Assembly: GCA_028583415.1 (NCBI GenBank)
Contig: CM053269.1
Location: 49,505,322-49,569,321, forward strand
Direction of reading: 5' to 3'
DNA: 64,000 bases
Source: Protea cynaroides
Taxonomy: Eukaryota > Streptophyta > Magnoliopsida > Proteales > Proteaceae
A program made the translations under genes and the position numbers. Shown here in pieces: positions 1 to 12,964 of this stretch; positions within the stretch are counted from its first letter, which is position 1; each line of letters starts with the position of its first letter. The notes beneath the pieces are model-generated. The model was not told the DNA's origin. It did no database searches and was given only the letters and a program-made list of their open reading frames with translations.

Positions 1-659
1 CTCGAAACCTGTTGAAATCCAACTTTTTATAGACCAAAACCGTGTCGAAACCTAGTTTCAACCGAAACCTGGTATTTTTCAGGTTTGACTTAAGGTTTCG
101 TCTCAGTCTTGGTTAAAACCGAGTTGTGCCAGCCAAAACCAATGGTTTCGACCGGCACCTCAAACCATGCTGACTAATTCAACCAAGCACCCGTAGATGA
201 ATCTAAATGGGGGGGTCCAACATATGGTTATTGGAGTCGATGTGTGTTGCTAGGTGGTTGGTATAGGACTTCGTTGAGTTGAGTCACTCCTCATTGCCTA
301 TGGAAGTCCATTAGCTTTTTGCTTCCCTCTTTTCTGATTTTATAAGATGTGATTTGTGCTTGTGCCTGCTGGCTGACACTGAGCTACAAGCTACTTTTGT
401 GGTCCAGTTATGTGTTTGAAGCCACGCGCAAAAGAAGTCCTTTAGGCTATTCTATCTGAGCCCATGAACAATGCCCAATCCAATTGGTCCATTTTTGGAG
501 AGGGTGTTGTCAAAGACAGCTTAGCTTTGACATTAGAACCTGTTTCCTTTCTCTCCTCCCTTCTGTTATTCAAGCTAAAATTTGGCAGATAAAATGGGGA
601 ATAAGTGAGTTTAACATCTTCTGTCCATGTAACAGTCACACATTATCTTTTTCCATTTC
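1..659. other. No gene recognised; degenerate CGAAACC-rich repeat at the left edge
   Basis: The first 170 bases repeat variants of CGAAACC, with its complement GGTTTCG, many times. This resembles the diverged CGAAA/TTTCG-rich dispersed repeats common in plant genomes, and a related stretch lies near 32.9-33.4 kb. The rest of the interval has only short open frames with stops on all strands and no family I recognise. Confidence 0.35.
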
Positions 660-772
660 AATTCATTGAAACAGCCTCTCTGCGTTGTGGGGGTAAGGCT
701 GCGTAAATTTTGCCCTCCCCAGACCTTGGAATAGTGGGAACCTTGTGCACTGGGATGCACTTATTGTTAATC
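660..772 (+). mobile_element. Au-type SINE, 3' portion
   Basis: Contains the Au SINE signature in order: gaaacagcctctctgc, then gggtaaggctgcgta, then agaccttg and a gtgggaaccttgtgcac block. The tRNA-like head with A and B boxes is missing, so the copy is 5' truncated. Other copies in this window (about 40.2, 48.7 and 60.1 kb, and inverted at 16.5 kb) show the same order of blocks. Confidence 0.75.
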
Positions 773-3084
773 CTCATTTGGTGGTGTATTTCATTTATCT
801 AGGATTAGGACTGGGGTGAGATTCTGGGCCTTATTATTTATTCCATCATCTTCTCATCTTGTTCTTCTTTCCTCATTTGTGCAATCCACCATTAAAGTGC
901 TTCAACTCTGATCCTTATGCAGAAGTTTTTCGCCATGGGCCTTTTACTGTGGTTAGAGAGTAAAGGTTTCAGAATGACCTTTGGTTGGATGTCAAATTGC
1001 TGAGTTTTATCCACTCTATCAATACAAAGTTTCTGTTACAGAAAATCTGACTTTACCTTGTTCCTTACCATATTCTTGGGTACCATGGATTTTCTGCTCT
1101 TGAAAGTTGATGACGTCATTCCAATTTTTTCTTTTCCAGCCCATACCATTGATCACATTAGCAGGTTTTGTTCCTCATAATTAAATGGGCCATTTTCTCT
1201 GATTCTTTTGAGAGCATGGTGTTCTCTGTTATTACTTCCCACAGAAGTCCTGCTGGGGATAGATGGTCTTTTCTACTATCAAGGATGGGTTGGGTGGTGG
1301 CTAAAAAAATGGTCAATACCTGTGACATATCCTGTAGAAGACCAATAAGTGGAACTCATCTTATATATAATGAATAAAGTGGACAGAGTGTTTGCCATCA
1401 TAACATTCATTGCTTGTATGCTTCTTGTATATGGAGTCGTTTTATGGGTCCATCCTGTAGTGTTGTCTTGCGTGGGATGTGCTAGTATGCCTGTGGGGTG
1501 AAGGGGAACATGATTACATGATGTGGAAGCTCTCCTTATAAAAAACCTCTGCAAGGTGTTGGTTGGACTCCCCCCCCCAAACAGTAGATGATGATGGCTA
1601 CCTGATGTGTACATCGCAGCATTTTTTTTTTCAGCTAGGAGCAGCAGCAGCGTTTTATTTTTATATTACAGTTCTATTATTTTCTTTTTTTTTCTATTTC
1701 TAGAAACTGTTTGTTTCTATTTATATTTTCAGTTTCTATTTCTGTTTCTGCTTTTGTAATTTGAATTATGGTATTCTTTTTTATTTTTTATTTTTTTTTA
1801 TAAGCATGTAAAGCCCTCCCTCTCCTTCACGTGCTTACTGTTCCCTACCCCTTTGTAGTTTTTTTTAGTTAATAGATTGTAACTGCCCATAGGCCCATAG
1901 ATTGTAACTCCACGGTTTGTCTTGTAGGCCTTTAAAGCCCATTTTTTTATGTAATGAGGGATGCAATATGAAATGAATATGAATCGAATGGAATTCTCTC
2001 TCTCTCTCTCTCTCTCTCTGCTGTAAGTGTTTCTTCCCTCTCTCTTCCCTCTCTGAATATCTCCTCTTCTTTTCCTTCTCCCCTATTTCAATGCTGATTC
2101 CCCATCCCTCTTTTCTCATCCTTCCTATTTCTTGATGTTCAATTTTCTGGAATCACAATACCCTTCATGTTCTGTTCACAAATTTTATCTCATGTCATTA
2201 TCTACCTTTAATGTTAGAGTTTGTTTATTAACCTATTGTAAACTCCTTACTGCAGTTCCTAGTTCTCCTTTTTTTGTTTTCCCACTGTCAATTTCTATCA
2301 TTGATAGACAGTATATTACATTTTCAGGTTCTGTAATTCTTTGTTTTTATTTTCCTATAACAGTATGTGTTTCTGTACATGTATTGTGCTAGTCTTCTGT
2401 TCTTGTTTACAGCCCTTCCCTACTGTTTAGAACCATGTGTTAGTACCTATGTTTCACCATCGATTCTGGTAAGTAACCTAGTTCTTGATATATTGAAGTG
2501 TTGTAGTATTTACGTGAAATTAGTATTCCTAAGCACTGAATATGGTTGTTATTAGTTTAAGGGTGTTGAAATGTTCTGCATAACAACTTAACCAATGCTG
2601 CCTTATTGTTGCGGAATACTATGTCATCCTATTTCATCATTGCTGAGTGGGTAAACTACTGTTTGGAATATTTTGTTCATTAATTAATAAAATTCAGCTT
2701 TAAATACTCTTAACTGCAAGACATGTATGCTGCTGCCATCTGTTCTAACTAGCTAAACATTAGGTAACTTAAAACCTAGCTAGCTGCAAGTGTAGGAAAT
2801 CTAATTCCTAGGCTGTCCTACATCACTACCTCCTCCTTCCCCCTTTCATTTCAGTTTTTGGTTGCACTTCTGGTTGATAGTTGTTAGGGAAGTCAGGTCT
2901 AGGCATTCTGTGCATTTAGAGATAGTCAAAAGGTAGTCTATGTTTTTTTTAGTGCTGACAATAGAACAAAGGGCTTATGGTGTCTGAAATAAAACAGGCA
3001 CGGCGAAAAGGGGGTCAGTTACAAATTAGCACCACCAAGGGTCCGTAATGTTGATAATTCCTGAATGAAGAAAAGTACCAATTA
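773..3084. other. No gene recognised; low-complexity and simple repeats
   Basis: The stretch is AT-rich with pyrimidine-rich blocks: TTTCTATTTC-like runs at about 1670-1760 and a (CT)n run at about 1995-2019. The text around 1870-2110, a short transcribed-looking leader ahead of the (CT)n run, resembles a decayed LTR, but I could not pair it with a second copy. No conserved coding exon is visible on either strand. Confidence 0.3.
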
Positions 3085-3688
3085 TGTTGCAGCAAACCAC
3101 CGGAATGGACCAATAAACTTAATTTTGAGTACCCAATGGGTTGAATGGTTCATGGGCTCTATATTTTTTGGTTTTTTTATTGTAATGGATCAATTTTATG
3201 AGCCCAAGAATGAGTGTGTTGAGTCCTATATGAGATTAGTTGTTAATTTCTAATTTCTATTTTTAATTTTTAGAAGGTTTAGGTCAGATCTGGTTTAGAT
3301 CTCACAAAATCTGATTTACATCTTGCAAGATCTGATTCAGTTTTTATTCTATTTTGGTGGCTATATTTTATTTAGTTTCCATTTTTAATGTTTCTTCTTT
3401 GTCAATACATGTAAGGGGATTGGGGTAGTTACTAAATATTGAGTTACTATTCTTGTACTACCTATTCAAAGATATAAATAAAAGAAAAGGGAGAAACCCC
3501 CTGCAGTTTTGGATTTTGACAAAAAGAATGGTTGGTGCCGTTGTTATTTTAGTGAGAAGCAGAGAGAGTCTACTGATCCAAGGTATAAGGCCTAGTGGCA
3601 TAGTTGTCAAGGCGTCGCCTGGGCACTGCCAAGGCGCCCAAGTGGTTTTTCAACCCTAGGCAGTTGGTCGCCTTATTGTATCACGTCC

Positions 3689-3741
<53 letters not shown>

Positions 3742-4163
3742 TTATTTTTTTTTTTTTTTTTTTTTTTTTTAATTAATGCCATTTATAGCATTTTTATTGT
3801 ATGTAAAAAGTACATATATATACCACAATGCATGGAATCATGCATATGTATTAAAAATAATAAAAATTGATGTTCTAATCCCTTCTTTTTTGTATAAATT
3901 ATCTTATTAAGATGTACCCTTACAACGCCTTGGGTATATCTTAGGTACGCCTAGGTGCCCAAACACCCGGGCACCTCTCCAGTGCCTTGGGTCCTTGGCG
4001 CCTTGACAACTATGCCTAGTAGTGGTGAGATGTTGCCGAAACCTTAGGTGAGAGACCTTTGGTTATATCCTTATTCTTTTATCTTCTTCTTTATTCAATA
4101 AAAAAAAAAAAAAAATTTCTCCTATTGTTCTGGTTCTACACCTATAAAGCTGATTTTGCCGCA
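3085..4163 (+). repeat. Left LTR, interrupted by a MITE
   Basis: Aligns by eye with 5051-5722 over its whole length once 3597-4013 is removed. The shared CTTGTACTAC(C/T)TATTCAAAGATATAAATAAAAG-type segment and the shared tail ending near CTATAAA anchor the alignment. Confidence 0.6.
3597..4013. mobile_element. MITE with ATAGTTGTCAAGGCG inverted termini
   Basis: The ends are inverted copies: ATAGTTGTCAAGGCG on the left and CGCCTTGACAACTAT on the right. The element is flanked by the direct repeat gcctagt at 3590-3596 and 4014-4020. The sister LTR at about 5574-5585 carries the unoccupied site, which shows directly that this is an insertion. Inside are a long (TA)n run and a poly-T run but no transposase. 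A 7-8 bp duplication fits hAT-like MITEs; a Mutator-like origin is possible. A fragment of the same family appears near 47.85 kb. Confidence 0.75.
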
Positions 4164-5050
4164 AGCCTATCTCAGGGTATTTCTGGTCCTTTATATAGAA
4201 GAAAGATCATAGATATTTTGAATCATTTATATATCATTTTGGGGAGAAACAATAGTATTTCTTTGCTACAAATATGGATTTTTTTTTTATTTTTTATGAA
4301 TGAACAGTTATATTCACAAAACCCCGGAAACAGGGAAAACAAACCTGGGTATCGAAGAGATAGAGCTAGGCTCCTTACAGAGTAAATACAAATCCCAATG
4401 CCACCAAGATGGCACTGAGCAACGAAAAGAAAATGAAGAAAAAAGGAACCTCCTCATCCGCAAAGGTTCCAAGATGAGAGAATGAATCTATCAAACTCAG
4501 AATCCGGGGATGGGGATAATATTGGCATCATCAATCCATGCACGTCGAAGGTGATAACTTCCAAAATCTGCACATAGGATCTTGCCTTACCCTCCCACTT
4601 CCTTAAATTTGTCTCAAACCAGATATGGTACACCGTTACTGTGAAGGCGGTCTTTACAGTAATATCACCAATTGGATCTCGTTCAATATGGATTATTGAA
4701 CAGAATAAGTCATGTATTTGGAGACCTTTTTGAGATCAGGGAGGATGGAGGGTTAACTTCAAAGGGAAAGGAAGCCTATAGGTGCGGCCAATGTTACCTT
4801 CATTCATCTACGGCGATTTGCCCTATTTGTAGTGACCCCGCCATTACGGTTCAAGATTGGCCTCTTGCATCATTTCGTATCAAAGATATAGGGGACAACA
4901 GCCATTACATTGATGGGATCGTGGGATGATATTAATGGTTGTTGAATTCTACCTCAGATTCAGCAACGATCATGCGGGTCTGATTTAGTGTCATTACAGA
5001 ACTTGTGGAAAAGTTTTTTTCTTTTCTTTTTTTAAGCCGGGGAGAAATGA

Positions 5051-5722
5051 TGTAGCAGCAAACCACCGAAATGGACTAATGGACTTAATTTTAAGTGCTC
5101 AATGGGTTGTATGGGTCACGGGCTCTCTATTTTTTGCTTTTAGATTGTAACGGGCCAATCTACAAGTCCCAAGAATGAGGGTGTTGAAACCTATTAGTTA
5201 GGCGTAAATTAATTTATTTTTCCAGTTTTAGAAGGTTTAGGTTAGATCTAATTTAGATTTCACAATATCTGATTTAGATCGCATAAGATCTGATTCAGTT
5301 TTTATTGTGTTTCTATTTTGATCACTAAATTTTATTTATTTCCTATTTTCAATGTGTCTTCTTTGTCAAGACATGTAATGTGGAGATTGAGGTAGTTACT
5401 CAATAATGTGTTACTATTCTTGTACTACTTATTCAAAGATATAAATAAAAGAGAAGGGAGAAACTCCCTACGATTTTGGATTTTGACAAAAAGAAGTTGC
5501 CTGTGTTATTTCTATGAGAAGCCAAGTGAGGTGAGATGCCTTGGTGGAGGGAGTTACTGATCCTAGATGAGAGGCCTACGAGTGGTGAGATGCTGCCGAA
5601 ACCTTAAGTGAGGGACCTTTGGTTATATCCTTATTCTTTCATCTTCTTTTTTATTCAAAGAAAAATTACCAAAGTTTCGCCTATTGTTCTAGTTCTGTCT
5701 CTATAAACGGGATCCTGACACA
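5051..5722 (+). repeat. Right LTR, uninterrupted
   Basis: Partner of the left LTR, without the MITE. It begins with TGTAGCAGCAAACCACC just after a purine-rich tract and ends near CCTGACACA. It serves as the empty-site reference for the MITE at 3597-4013. Confidence 0.6.
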
Positions 5723-8700
5723 AGGAGATCTCCCACTGGTTTACTGGTTCGAGATTGGCCTCTTGCATCATCCAACTTAAAAACACAATTCGATTCAATT
5801 TCTAACAAGTATAAGCTCCCACAATGAAAACTGAACAAGCTTTCAAATGCCACCATACTCATGCTGATTGGAAGTTTTTACCCCAAGAAAGTTTTCTGAA
5901 ATAAAAGTGATGGAAATAACTTATTCAAGGAGGTTCTGTTGATATGCACAATTCTTGATTTTATGCATTAGAGCCCGTAGTAAGCTAGATGGCGGACCTT
6001 GGCACAACGGAAAGGTTTAAGGGTTTTGCTCTCTCTCTCTCTGCATTATTCTCTCTCCTCCATACATCTCTTGGTCTCTTCCTCTTTGAGATTTGAGAAT
6101 TAGGGTTTTAAATCTTGGTATTGTGAGACATTTCTACTTCCAAGCTCGTGCAAGCCTCTCCCAATTATACATTCCCTAAAACTAGTGTAACGTTTGTTGA
6201 TGCGTCTAGTGATTGCTAATGCCCCTTTACTTAACCAACCTGGGTAATTTAAATCTATAGCTTATACCAAGGATTGAGTCGTCCTAAACCAACCATTATG
6301 TTTGATGTTTTGAAAAAAAACCTTGATTATCTACTCTTACATCTTCGTCAATATTCTCAAACTTCCCAAAACCTTGAACCTAATTTTCAAAATCAAGGAC
6401 GCTATCTTTGATCTGGAAATTCCTGAAACCCTAACTTTAGAAATTATTATGACTGAATCTTTCACTCAATAGTTCGATCATACATTCTTAGGGAGGTTTG
6501 GACCTCGATCCTCTAGGTTGCACAATGTCTCTTTTTATGACTATTCAAAATTGAAAAGTACATCTTGTAGTATGGTTGTTTTGTTCTTGTAATTTTAAGT
6601 TTGTTTTGGTTTTAGTGCATTGCCCTGCTAGGTTTTGTCACCTTTCCATGCATCATCTCTCCTTTAAATATAATAATTTTTTTTCCTTATTAGTCAATTC
6701 AGAAAGCAAGATACACTTACACAGAATAAACTATTCTGTTTCACTTACATGAATGCCCAGCTAATAAACAATAATCAGCATTTAGCATTTGTCTTTTGTG
6801 TGTTTGACAATTGCCAATTTGCATCTCAATCTTCTGCAAACTGTTCTTTTCCTTTCCTACGCTTGGGTTCTCTGATATTAATAACCCCACAAAAAAAAAA
6901 AAAAATTCCTGGTTGAAAGCTTTCCAGCATTACTTGAAAACTGAAATGGTTGTAGCTGTACTGCAGTAGTCATTTGTACTTGATGCTGCATGACTACTGG
7001 CATATATACTTGGTTCTCGTACAAATTTTGTCTTACATGATAATGGTACTCATTGACAGTGGAAAGGAAACCGAGTTCCATATTGAACCTGAATTGACTC
7101 TTGAGTTAATGATGGCGGCTAATTACCTCCACACTTGAGAACCTTGTCTCTTTCTCTTCACCTCTTGGGCATAAATTATGCTTACAATGTAAGTAGAATC
7201 TATTTATGGCTCTTCCTTCTTTCCTTTTGTTCATTTATTCATTTTCTTTCTTTTTTGGGTTGTGGTTTGGGAGTGGGAGGGGGAGAAAGGGGGGGAGGGG
7301 GGTGGGAAGTTTTGGAATATTTGTGTTTGGATATATGCATTATGGAGCCTAACCGTGTTGATTCATCTAATGCTGTTTTTAGGAAGACCTGCAAGATAAT
7401 TATACCATGGGAGGCTAAAAGGCTTCAAGGTACTGGCATTCTCTCACCTATTGTTCCGTACATCAGAAGTTAGTATATTAGTTTTTTTTTTCCTTCTATT
7501 TTTTTGTTAAAATTTAACTTAAGCGGTTAATGCCATTGTAAGCCTGAAAAGAACTGATATGGTTAAAATGAATGCAATTATTAGAGAATGTAACATTCTG
7601 TTCTGTCTATAACTTTACTGACTTACTATACTGCAAAAAGTGTGAAAAGGTATATATGTTTGGGCGTCTGTCTTATTCTTTAGTCATGTCAAGTTATATT
7701 CTCTGTGATGTACAATGTTGGTGGGGTTCTTGGTTACAGTTCAATGTAACTAGCTCACCTTAACGGTATTCGTTCCAGCATGTCTCTAATTTTGTACCAG
7801 TTGAGCCTTGGAGTTTGGTGAGTTCTATTTGACATGTTCACGTTCTAGCCCCAGTTCAGCCTTGACCTGGGATGGCTGAAACTCCAGGATGACACCTCTA
7901 ACTTTAATAACAATCTTCAGTGAGAGATGGATGAGTTGTTCAGCAGGGATATTGTGCCCACATTGTAGCTGGCATATGTAAACAGCATAGACCTTGTTAA
8001 TCTTGTTGAAATTGGCTTGGTAGTGAAGACAACCCCTTGGAAGGTAAACTTGTAACTCCTGCTGTAAATTCTCATACTACCGCACAGTTGTGAGCTGGGG
8101 AATTCCTTACTCAAATGGTCTTTACGGCCTAGTCAATTGCTTTAAGAAGCTGCTCTACGGACAGGACCAGAATCCTCTGTAGTGGCTGCTGCTTGGCAAT
8201 GAGATCTTGGCCGCTCATATTGCATCGAGACACAGTCGATGCATTATGAGTGGTCAAGATCCCCACTGCCAAGCGGCACCACAGGATTTTTTTTTTTCCT
8301 ACGGAAGCAGTGGAAGTGAAGAATCAAAGATGACTTCCTGACAGTCTTTTGAAGTTTATTGAGAGGCCAGGAGCATGCACTGGATAGACAGATCTGCTTA
8401 CAAATCGGCAATGGAACCAATTTAATGCTCCTAACCATACTTCTCTAATTCCGGACCATGCATCAAGCCAAAAGGGGGAAGATCACCAATGGATTTCCTT
8501 GAGTTGAGATGCTTATTGAGGAAGAAAATCACCAAATTAGGATTACTGTTTGGGAAAGGAGAAAATCACGTGCATAAATCCAGAGTCTATAACTCTCTTA
8601 AGACCCACTACAAGTAGCCTATCACACCATAGCTCTTTCACTGCGTACGTTCCTTTCTGTTATTTAATCCTTGCTAAGCAGAGTCCACTGTGGACATGGC

Positions 8701-9229
8701 AAAATCTCGTCATTTTTGCTGCACTTGCTCACATTCATTGTCAAGATTGATGCTGCAGACCCTAAGTTATTCTTATTTTTCTCACCGATGGAGTTAACAA
8801 GAACAAGCTTGATGGAGTCTCTTCTTCACTTACACTGGCTTACAGGGTTGTGAAACCTCATCGACCAATGTCTCGGGCCCCAAGACCAATATAATATGCA
8901 ATTACTGCTTTCAGCGGTATGGGGTGTGAATGACCTTGAAGCTGCTTGATATCCATGAACATTCCTCCTACTGACCCAAGTAGCAAAGATATTGTTTGCA
9001 GTGATGATGCCTTACTGTTGGCACTACGGACAACATTGGCAAATTGTACTAGGAATGTGTCGCAAAAAGATGGTGGTTGTGTTCGTAAACCAGCCATGAT
9101 GGATTATATAACATTTCCAAACCAAATCCCTTTCAAAATTAAAAGCATAAGCCGTCAACAAAAGAGCAAGATTAACAACATTTCTACGTGCACCAACACA
9201 AGAAATAGAAGAAAAGTTATGAGCATATA
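5723..9229. other. No gene recognised; possible SINE head
   Basis: Around 5988-6022 the sequence gcggaccttggcacaacgg resembles the 5' head of an Au SINE and runs into a (CT)n tract. Open frames of 60-99 codons occur at 7.9-9.3 kb on both strands, but they overlap each other, have no neighbouring exons I can join and match no family I know. I treat the interval as decayed intergenic DNA, with a possible unrecognised pseudogene at 7.8-9.2 kb. Confidence 0.3.
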
Positions 9230-9570
9230 GGCTCAGTTTGTTTGCAAGGGGAGTTGAAGGGAAGGGAAGGGAAGTGAAGTTTTCAAACTTAAAAAGAAAA
9301 CTTCTATAGTTATAATATAACATGATTGTATAAATTACCTAAATTTCTAAACATATTTAATAATGAATACTTATAAGATGTAAAATTCATTTTCAAATGG
9401 AAAGATTTGGATGCAAAATGAAATGTAAGTTAATAACTAAATGTTGAATAATTTAAAATTAGTTAGTAATGTGATAACATGAACTGTAGTAATTATTACA
9501 AAAATTTTCATATAAAGTTTAAAAATTTCACTTCCCTTCCCTTCAATTCCCCTTGCAACCCAACAAAACC
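9230..9570. mobile_element. MITE with long imperfect terminal inverted repeats
   Basis: The left end, GGCTCAGTTTGTTTGCAAGG followed by purine-rich GGGAAGGGAAGTGAAG, is mirrored at the right end by CTTCCCTTCAATTCCCCTTG and CAACCCAACAAAACC. The inverted arms are about 55-60 bp, and the middle is AT-rich and non-coding. Total length is about 341 bp. The GGCTCAGTTTGTTT-like end resembles hAT-derived MITEs. I do not see a clean 8-bp target duplication. Confidence 0.65.
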
Positions 9571-12500
9571 ATAATGTTTCTATAATCCCCTACTCTCCGT
9601 ATCCTTCTTATTAGTTTAACTTTCAGCCACCACTTTTGAGTTGGAATGGCTAATCACTTTATCTGAATGGAGCTCTCAAGGTTGCTTCAATCCTGCGAGT
9701 TAGCCAATGCTTTCAAACCATTCAAGCGTTTTGCAGGGAAAAGATCATCTCCAATCCGTTCAGTCATGATCAGACGGATTAAAATCACAAGACACGCCCC
9801 CCAACGTATTGGTATACGTGTCCTTTAATTCCAGTCTGTCCATTCATGGCTGGACAAACTAAATAGACTGGAGACGATCTCAATCCCATTTTGCCGGCTT
9901 TACTTCCCCACCTGCTTGCATGGCCATTTTTATTAGTATCACCAAAAAAAAAAAAAAAAATCTTTTAACTTATTTTGTGATCTAAAAACAAGAATACATA
10001 TTAAATATTATTTTTGCCATCTCAAAATATATTTCTTTACCCAGAATACATACCAAACACAATCCTGAATATACCCTCCATTCTATGAAGCGGATGGGAG
10101 CAAACATGCATCAGCCTTCATGTGACATGCATCTTGTCTTGTATTTTTTTTTTTTTTGGGGGGGGGGGGGGAATGTACTACTGACTTTCAGCAGTACACA
10201 TGCCTCAGCCTTCAAGTGACATGCAGCTTGTCTTGTACTCTTTTTTTTTTAGGAATGTTTGGAGCTCGAAATGTTGGCAATGGGTTGTATCCTTCTGCGT
10301 GTTGGTCTCGGCCTATCAGGTACTGTCAAGAGAACAACACTCCATAAGAAATCGTTGGATTAAAAAAAATAAATAAATCAAGCGAGTTACCCAAAACACA
10401 ACATGACATGATACTTTTTCAAAATTAAACTACACAATATGACAAGAAATAACTGGGGAAGGGGCAGTTTTCCTTCTCCCACTAAGAATAGGAATCTCTT
10501 CACTCGTGCAGTCGCCGTGATTGGAAGAGAATCCAGTTACAGTGGCAAGGGCACTTTGAACATACACAGAAAGGCAGGTTATTATGAATCCCATGATCAG
10601 TGAGGTTTTCTCTTCACCCACGATGAAGGAAAACTTTCTTCATAACTAAAATCACTAAAAAAATTGAGATATAAATGAATGTCCCAGTTTTTGCCACAAT
10701 TGTGAACAATCTAGATCAATTTCTCCAGACACCCAGTATCAAAAGCTTTATGATATCAAGTTCTAGACAAATAGAACCTCCATGTGATTTTTTTGGTATG
10801 ATATTAGCCAACTCAAGAACCATGCTAATGTCAGAAAACATCATCTTTCTTCTCTGAAATGCACTCTGTTCATCAGATATTAGCTTTGGAAGCGAATTAG
10901 ATAGTTAGGCAGTCATAATCTTCGGAATCAACTTACTATGAAAAAACAATAACCCATACAGATAGGTTTAGAGTTATCCAAAGAATTTGTGCCATCAACG
11001 GAACTAAAGTGTCATTTTTCTTATTTTTATAGGTAGGCCCCAAGGAGAAAAGTGATGAAATTATTAGAGCCACCAATAGTGATAATACACTATACCAAAA
11101 TAGTGATAATACACTCAACAAAAAAAAAATTAATGGAAAAACAAATAGAATGATATCCCAGCATTTCATGGAAATGCACCCCGAAAATGATCTGGACCAA
11201 GCTCAAATGCAGCCGCCTTAAACTTATTATCTGAAGGAATTATGGTTAACATCCCATTATCTCCCACATTTCTTTTTTTTTTTTTTGGAATGGGGTGGCC
11301 CAAAGGACCGTTGAACTCATGACTTCTTTGAGGTGTTGGTCTTTACCAACTGAGCTACCCCTTAGGGTTCCCACTTTTTTGTGAATTTTTATTTTTTTCA
11401 AAGAATTCAGAAAAATGAGGCCCAATTAAATTCTGATATTAAAAGAGAAAATCTGGTCTTAGCTTTAGTGGTTAAGAGGAAGAACTTGATGGTCTTAATT
11501 CTAGATTTTCTGCCCAAAGCTTTTCTTGTATATTTCTAAGGTACTTTGATAGGAAGCTTTAGCTTCAAGTTCTAGATAATGGAGAGATTCACTGAATCCA
11601 ATTCATTCAATTGTTTCCTGGATATCTTCCTAGTTTTGCCTTCAAAACAATCTTCTCTTCTACTAAGCATGCTACCTTTCTAAGTTGAAAACAGGTTATG
11701 AACTAGTTAGTAGACAAATCTTGCTAATCATGTAAGCCATGCTAGTATGCAACTTAGCAAGAATATGCATCCCACTCAAGTTGGTGTCCACGGAAATGCG
11801 ATCTCTCTTCTTTTTTTTTTTCTCATTAGCTTTAATTTACCAAGCAAAAAGCCTATTTGAAACCCAAGGGGTTGATATAGAGGATTCAAATCCTCTCACG
11901 CCCTTCATGCCGGCATGAGAAAATCCAATGATTGTTATCCATTATGCATATATACCAATACATTGGTATGTGCACACAATAAATTACAACCACTGGATTT
12001 CCTCATGCCCGCATGAGGAGGATGACAGGATTTATTTCCTGATAAAGACCCAACACCTCAATGAAGTCAAGAGTTCCAATCTCTTTGGTGTGCACTTATC
12101 AACAAAAAAAAAAAAAAAAAAAAACCCCTACTTGAGAGCAATAATTTTATATAGGATGACCTTTGCAAAATGAAAGATTTTCCTATTGTTCAAAACTGAG
12201 GCAGGTCTCATCATCTTATATGGCACTAAAGTTTCTAGGACTACAACCAAATATAAATAATTCGATGAGCGCACAATCATTATCAAAGGAATCATGATAT
12301 ATAATTAAGATCAATCAAGTAGAAATAAATGGGAAAATAGGAAGATAAATTACACTTTACTGTGAACTATGAAGAAACCTCGGACAGTCAAGTACTGATG
12401 ATGATCACAATATTAAATTACCACCCAAAGATATACATCTGCTAGGGAACATTTGTGAGTCCAATACACATAGGCATGCCATTTGAAACAAACGCTAATG

Positions 12501-12964
12501 ATTAATATCGTATCCAATCATCCACTACCCCCATGCAAAAATTCCACTTGGATACAATGATTGGATTCCAGAACAACTTAATACTTACAGGCAGAGTAGA
12601 AAGATTATCCCTAAGGACCCCCCAACAGAAAAACAAAAAAGCGTCTGAAGGTAATTCATCAATATACCTTTATACTTGTCAGACGTATTGACAAAAAGAT
12701 ACCCTTATAGATATTGCTGAGGATCAGGACTGCATCTTCCTGTCGTATTCCCTGGAATGCATACAACTAAAGTGTATGGTTCACTAACCATAAAGATTGT
12801 AGAAAATATAATTCTGATTAAATAGGAGAATTCCATAGAGAAATATTTAAAATACTAACTATAATGAGCAGAAGGCAATATTCACTTCAACACCACTGTG
12901 GGGGTCCCAAGTCCCAACGCCCAAGACTTAAATTCCAAATTATCGGTTGAGGACAGAGCATGAA
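9571..12964. other. Intergenic; no gene recognised
   Basis: AT-rich sequence with homopolymer runs of A, T and G (for example 10145-10171). Apart from the short tRNA-derived SINE at 11287-11367 I see no structured element and no coding exon. The right end is the 3' UTR side of the minus-strand BOD1/SHG1 gene. Confidence 0.4.
11287..11367 (-). mobile_element. Very short tRNA-derived SINE / retroposed tRNA-like sequence
   Basis: On the minus strand it reads GGGGTAGCTCAGTTGGTAAAG, a good A box, then a B-box-like GAGTTCAACGG. It ends in about 80 bp followed by a poly(A) run (the T run at 11272-11286). Similar TCCCAC-containing sequence lies on both sides, consistent with a short target duplication. 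It is too diverged in the T arm to call a functional tRNA. Confidence 0.55.

Larger units (their letters stand above)
3085..5722 (+). mobile_element. LTR-flanked non-coding retroelement (two related LTRs)
   Basis: Two long direct copies of the same sequence occur at about 3085-4163 and 5051-5722. Both begin TGT(T/A)GCAGCAAACCACC, share the AGATCTGATT(T/C)A-rich middle and end near a common CTATAAA motif followed by G-GAT--TG-C-CAAG. The right copy is preceded by a purine-rich GGGGAGAAATGA, as expected for a polypurine tract before a 3' LTR. The interior of about 890 bp has no gag or pol that I can recognise, so this is a deleted or non-autonomous element. The left copy is longer only because a MITE of about 417 bp sits inside it. 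I see no convincing target duplication, and the exact ends are approximate. Confidence 0.6.

Noticed and set aside
8858..9323. Overlapping frames of 79-99 codons on both strands
   Set aside because: No recognisable family, no joinable exons, and part of the DNA is the arm of a MITE; left as unassigned.
11287..11367. Functional tRNA gene
   Set aside because: A box is good, but the T arm and acceptor pairing are poor and a poly(A) tail follows, as in a retroposed copy.
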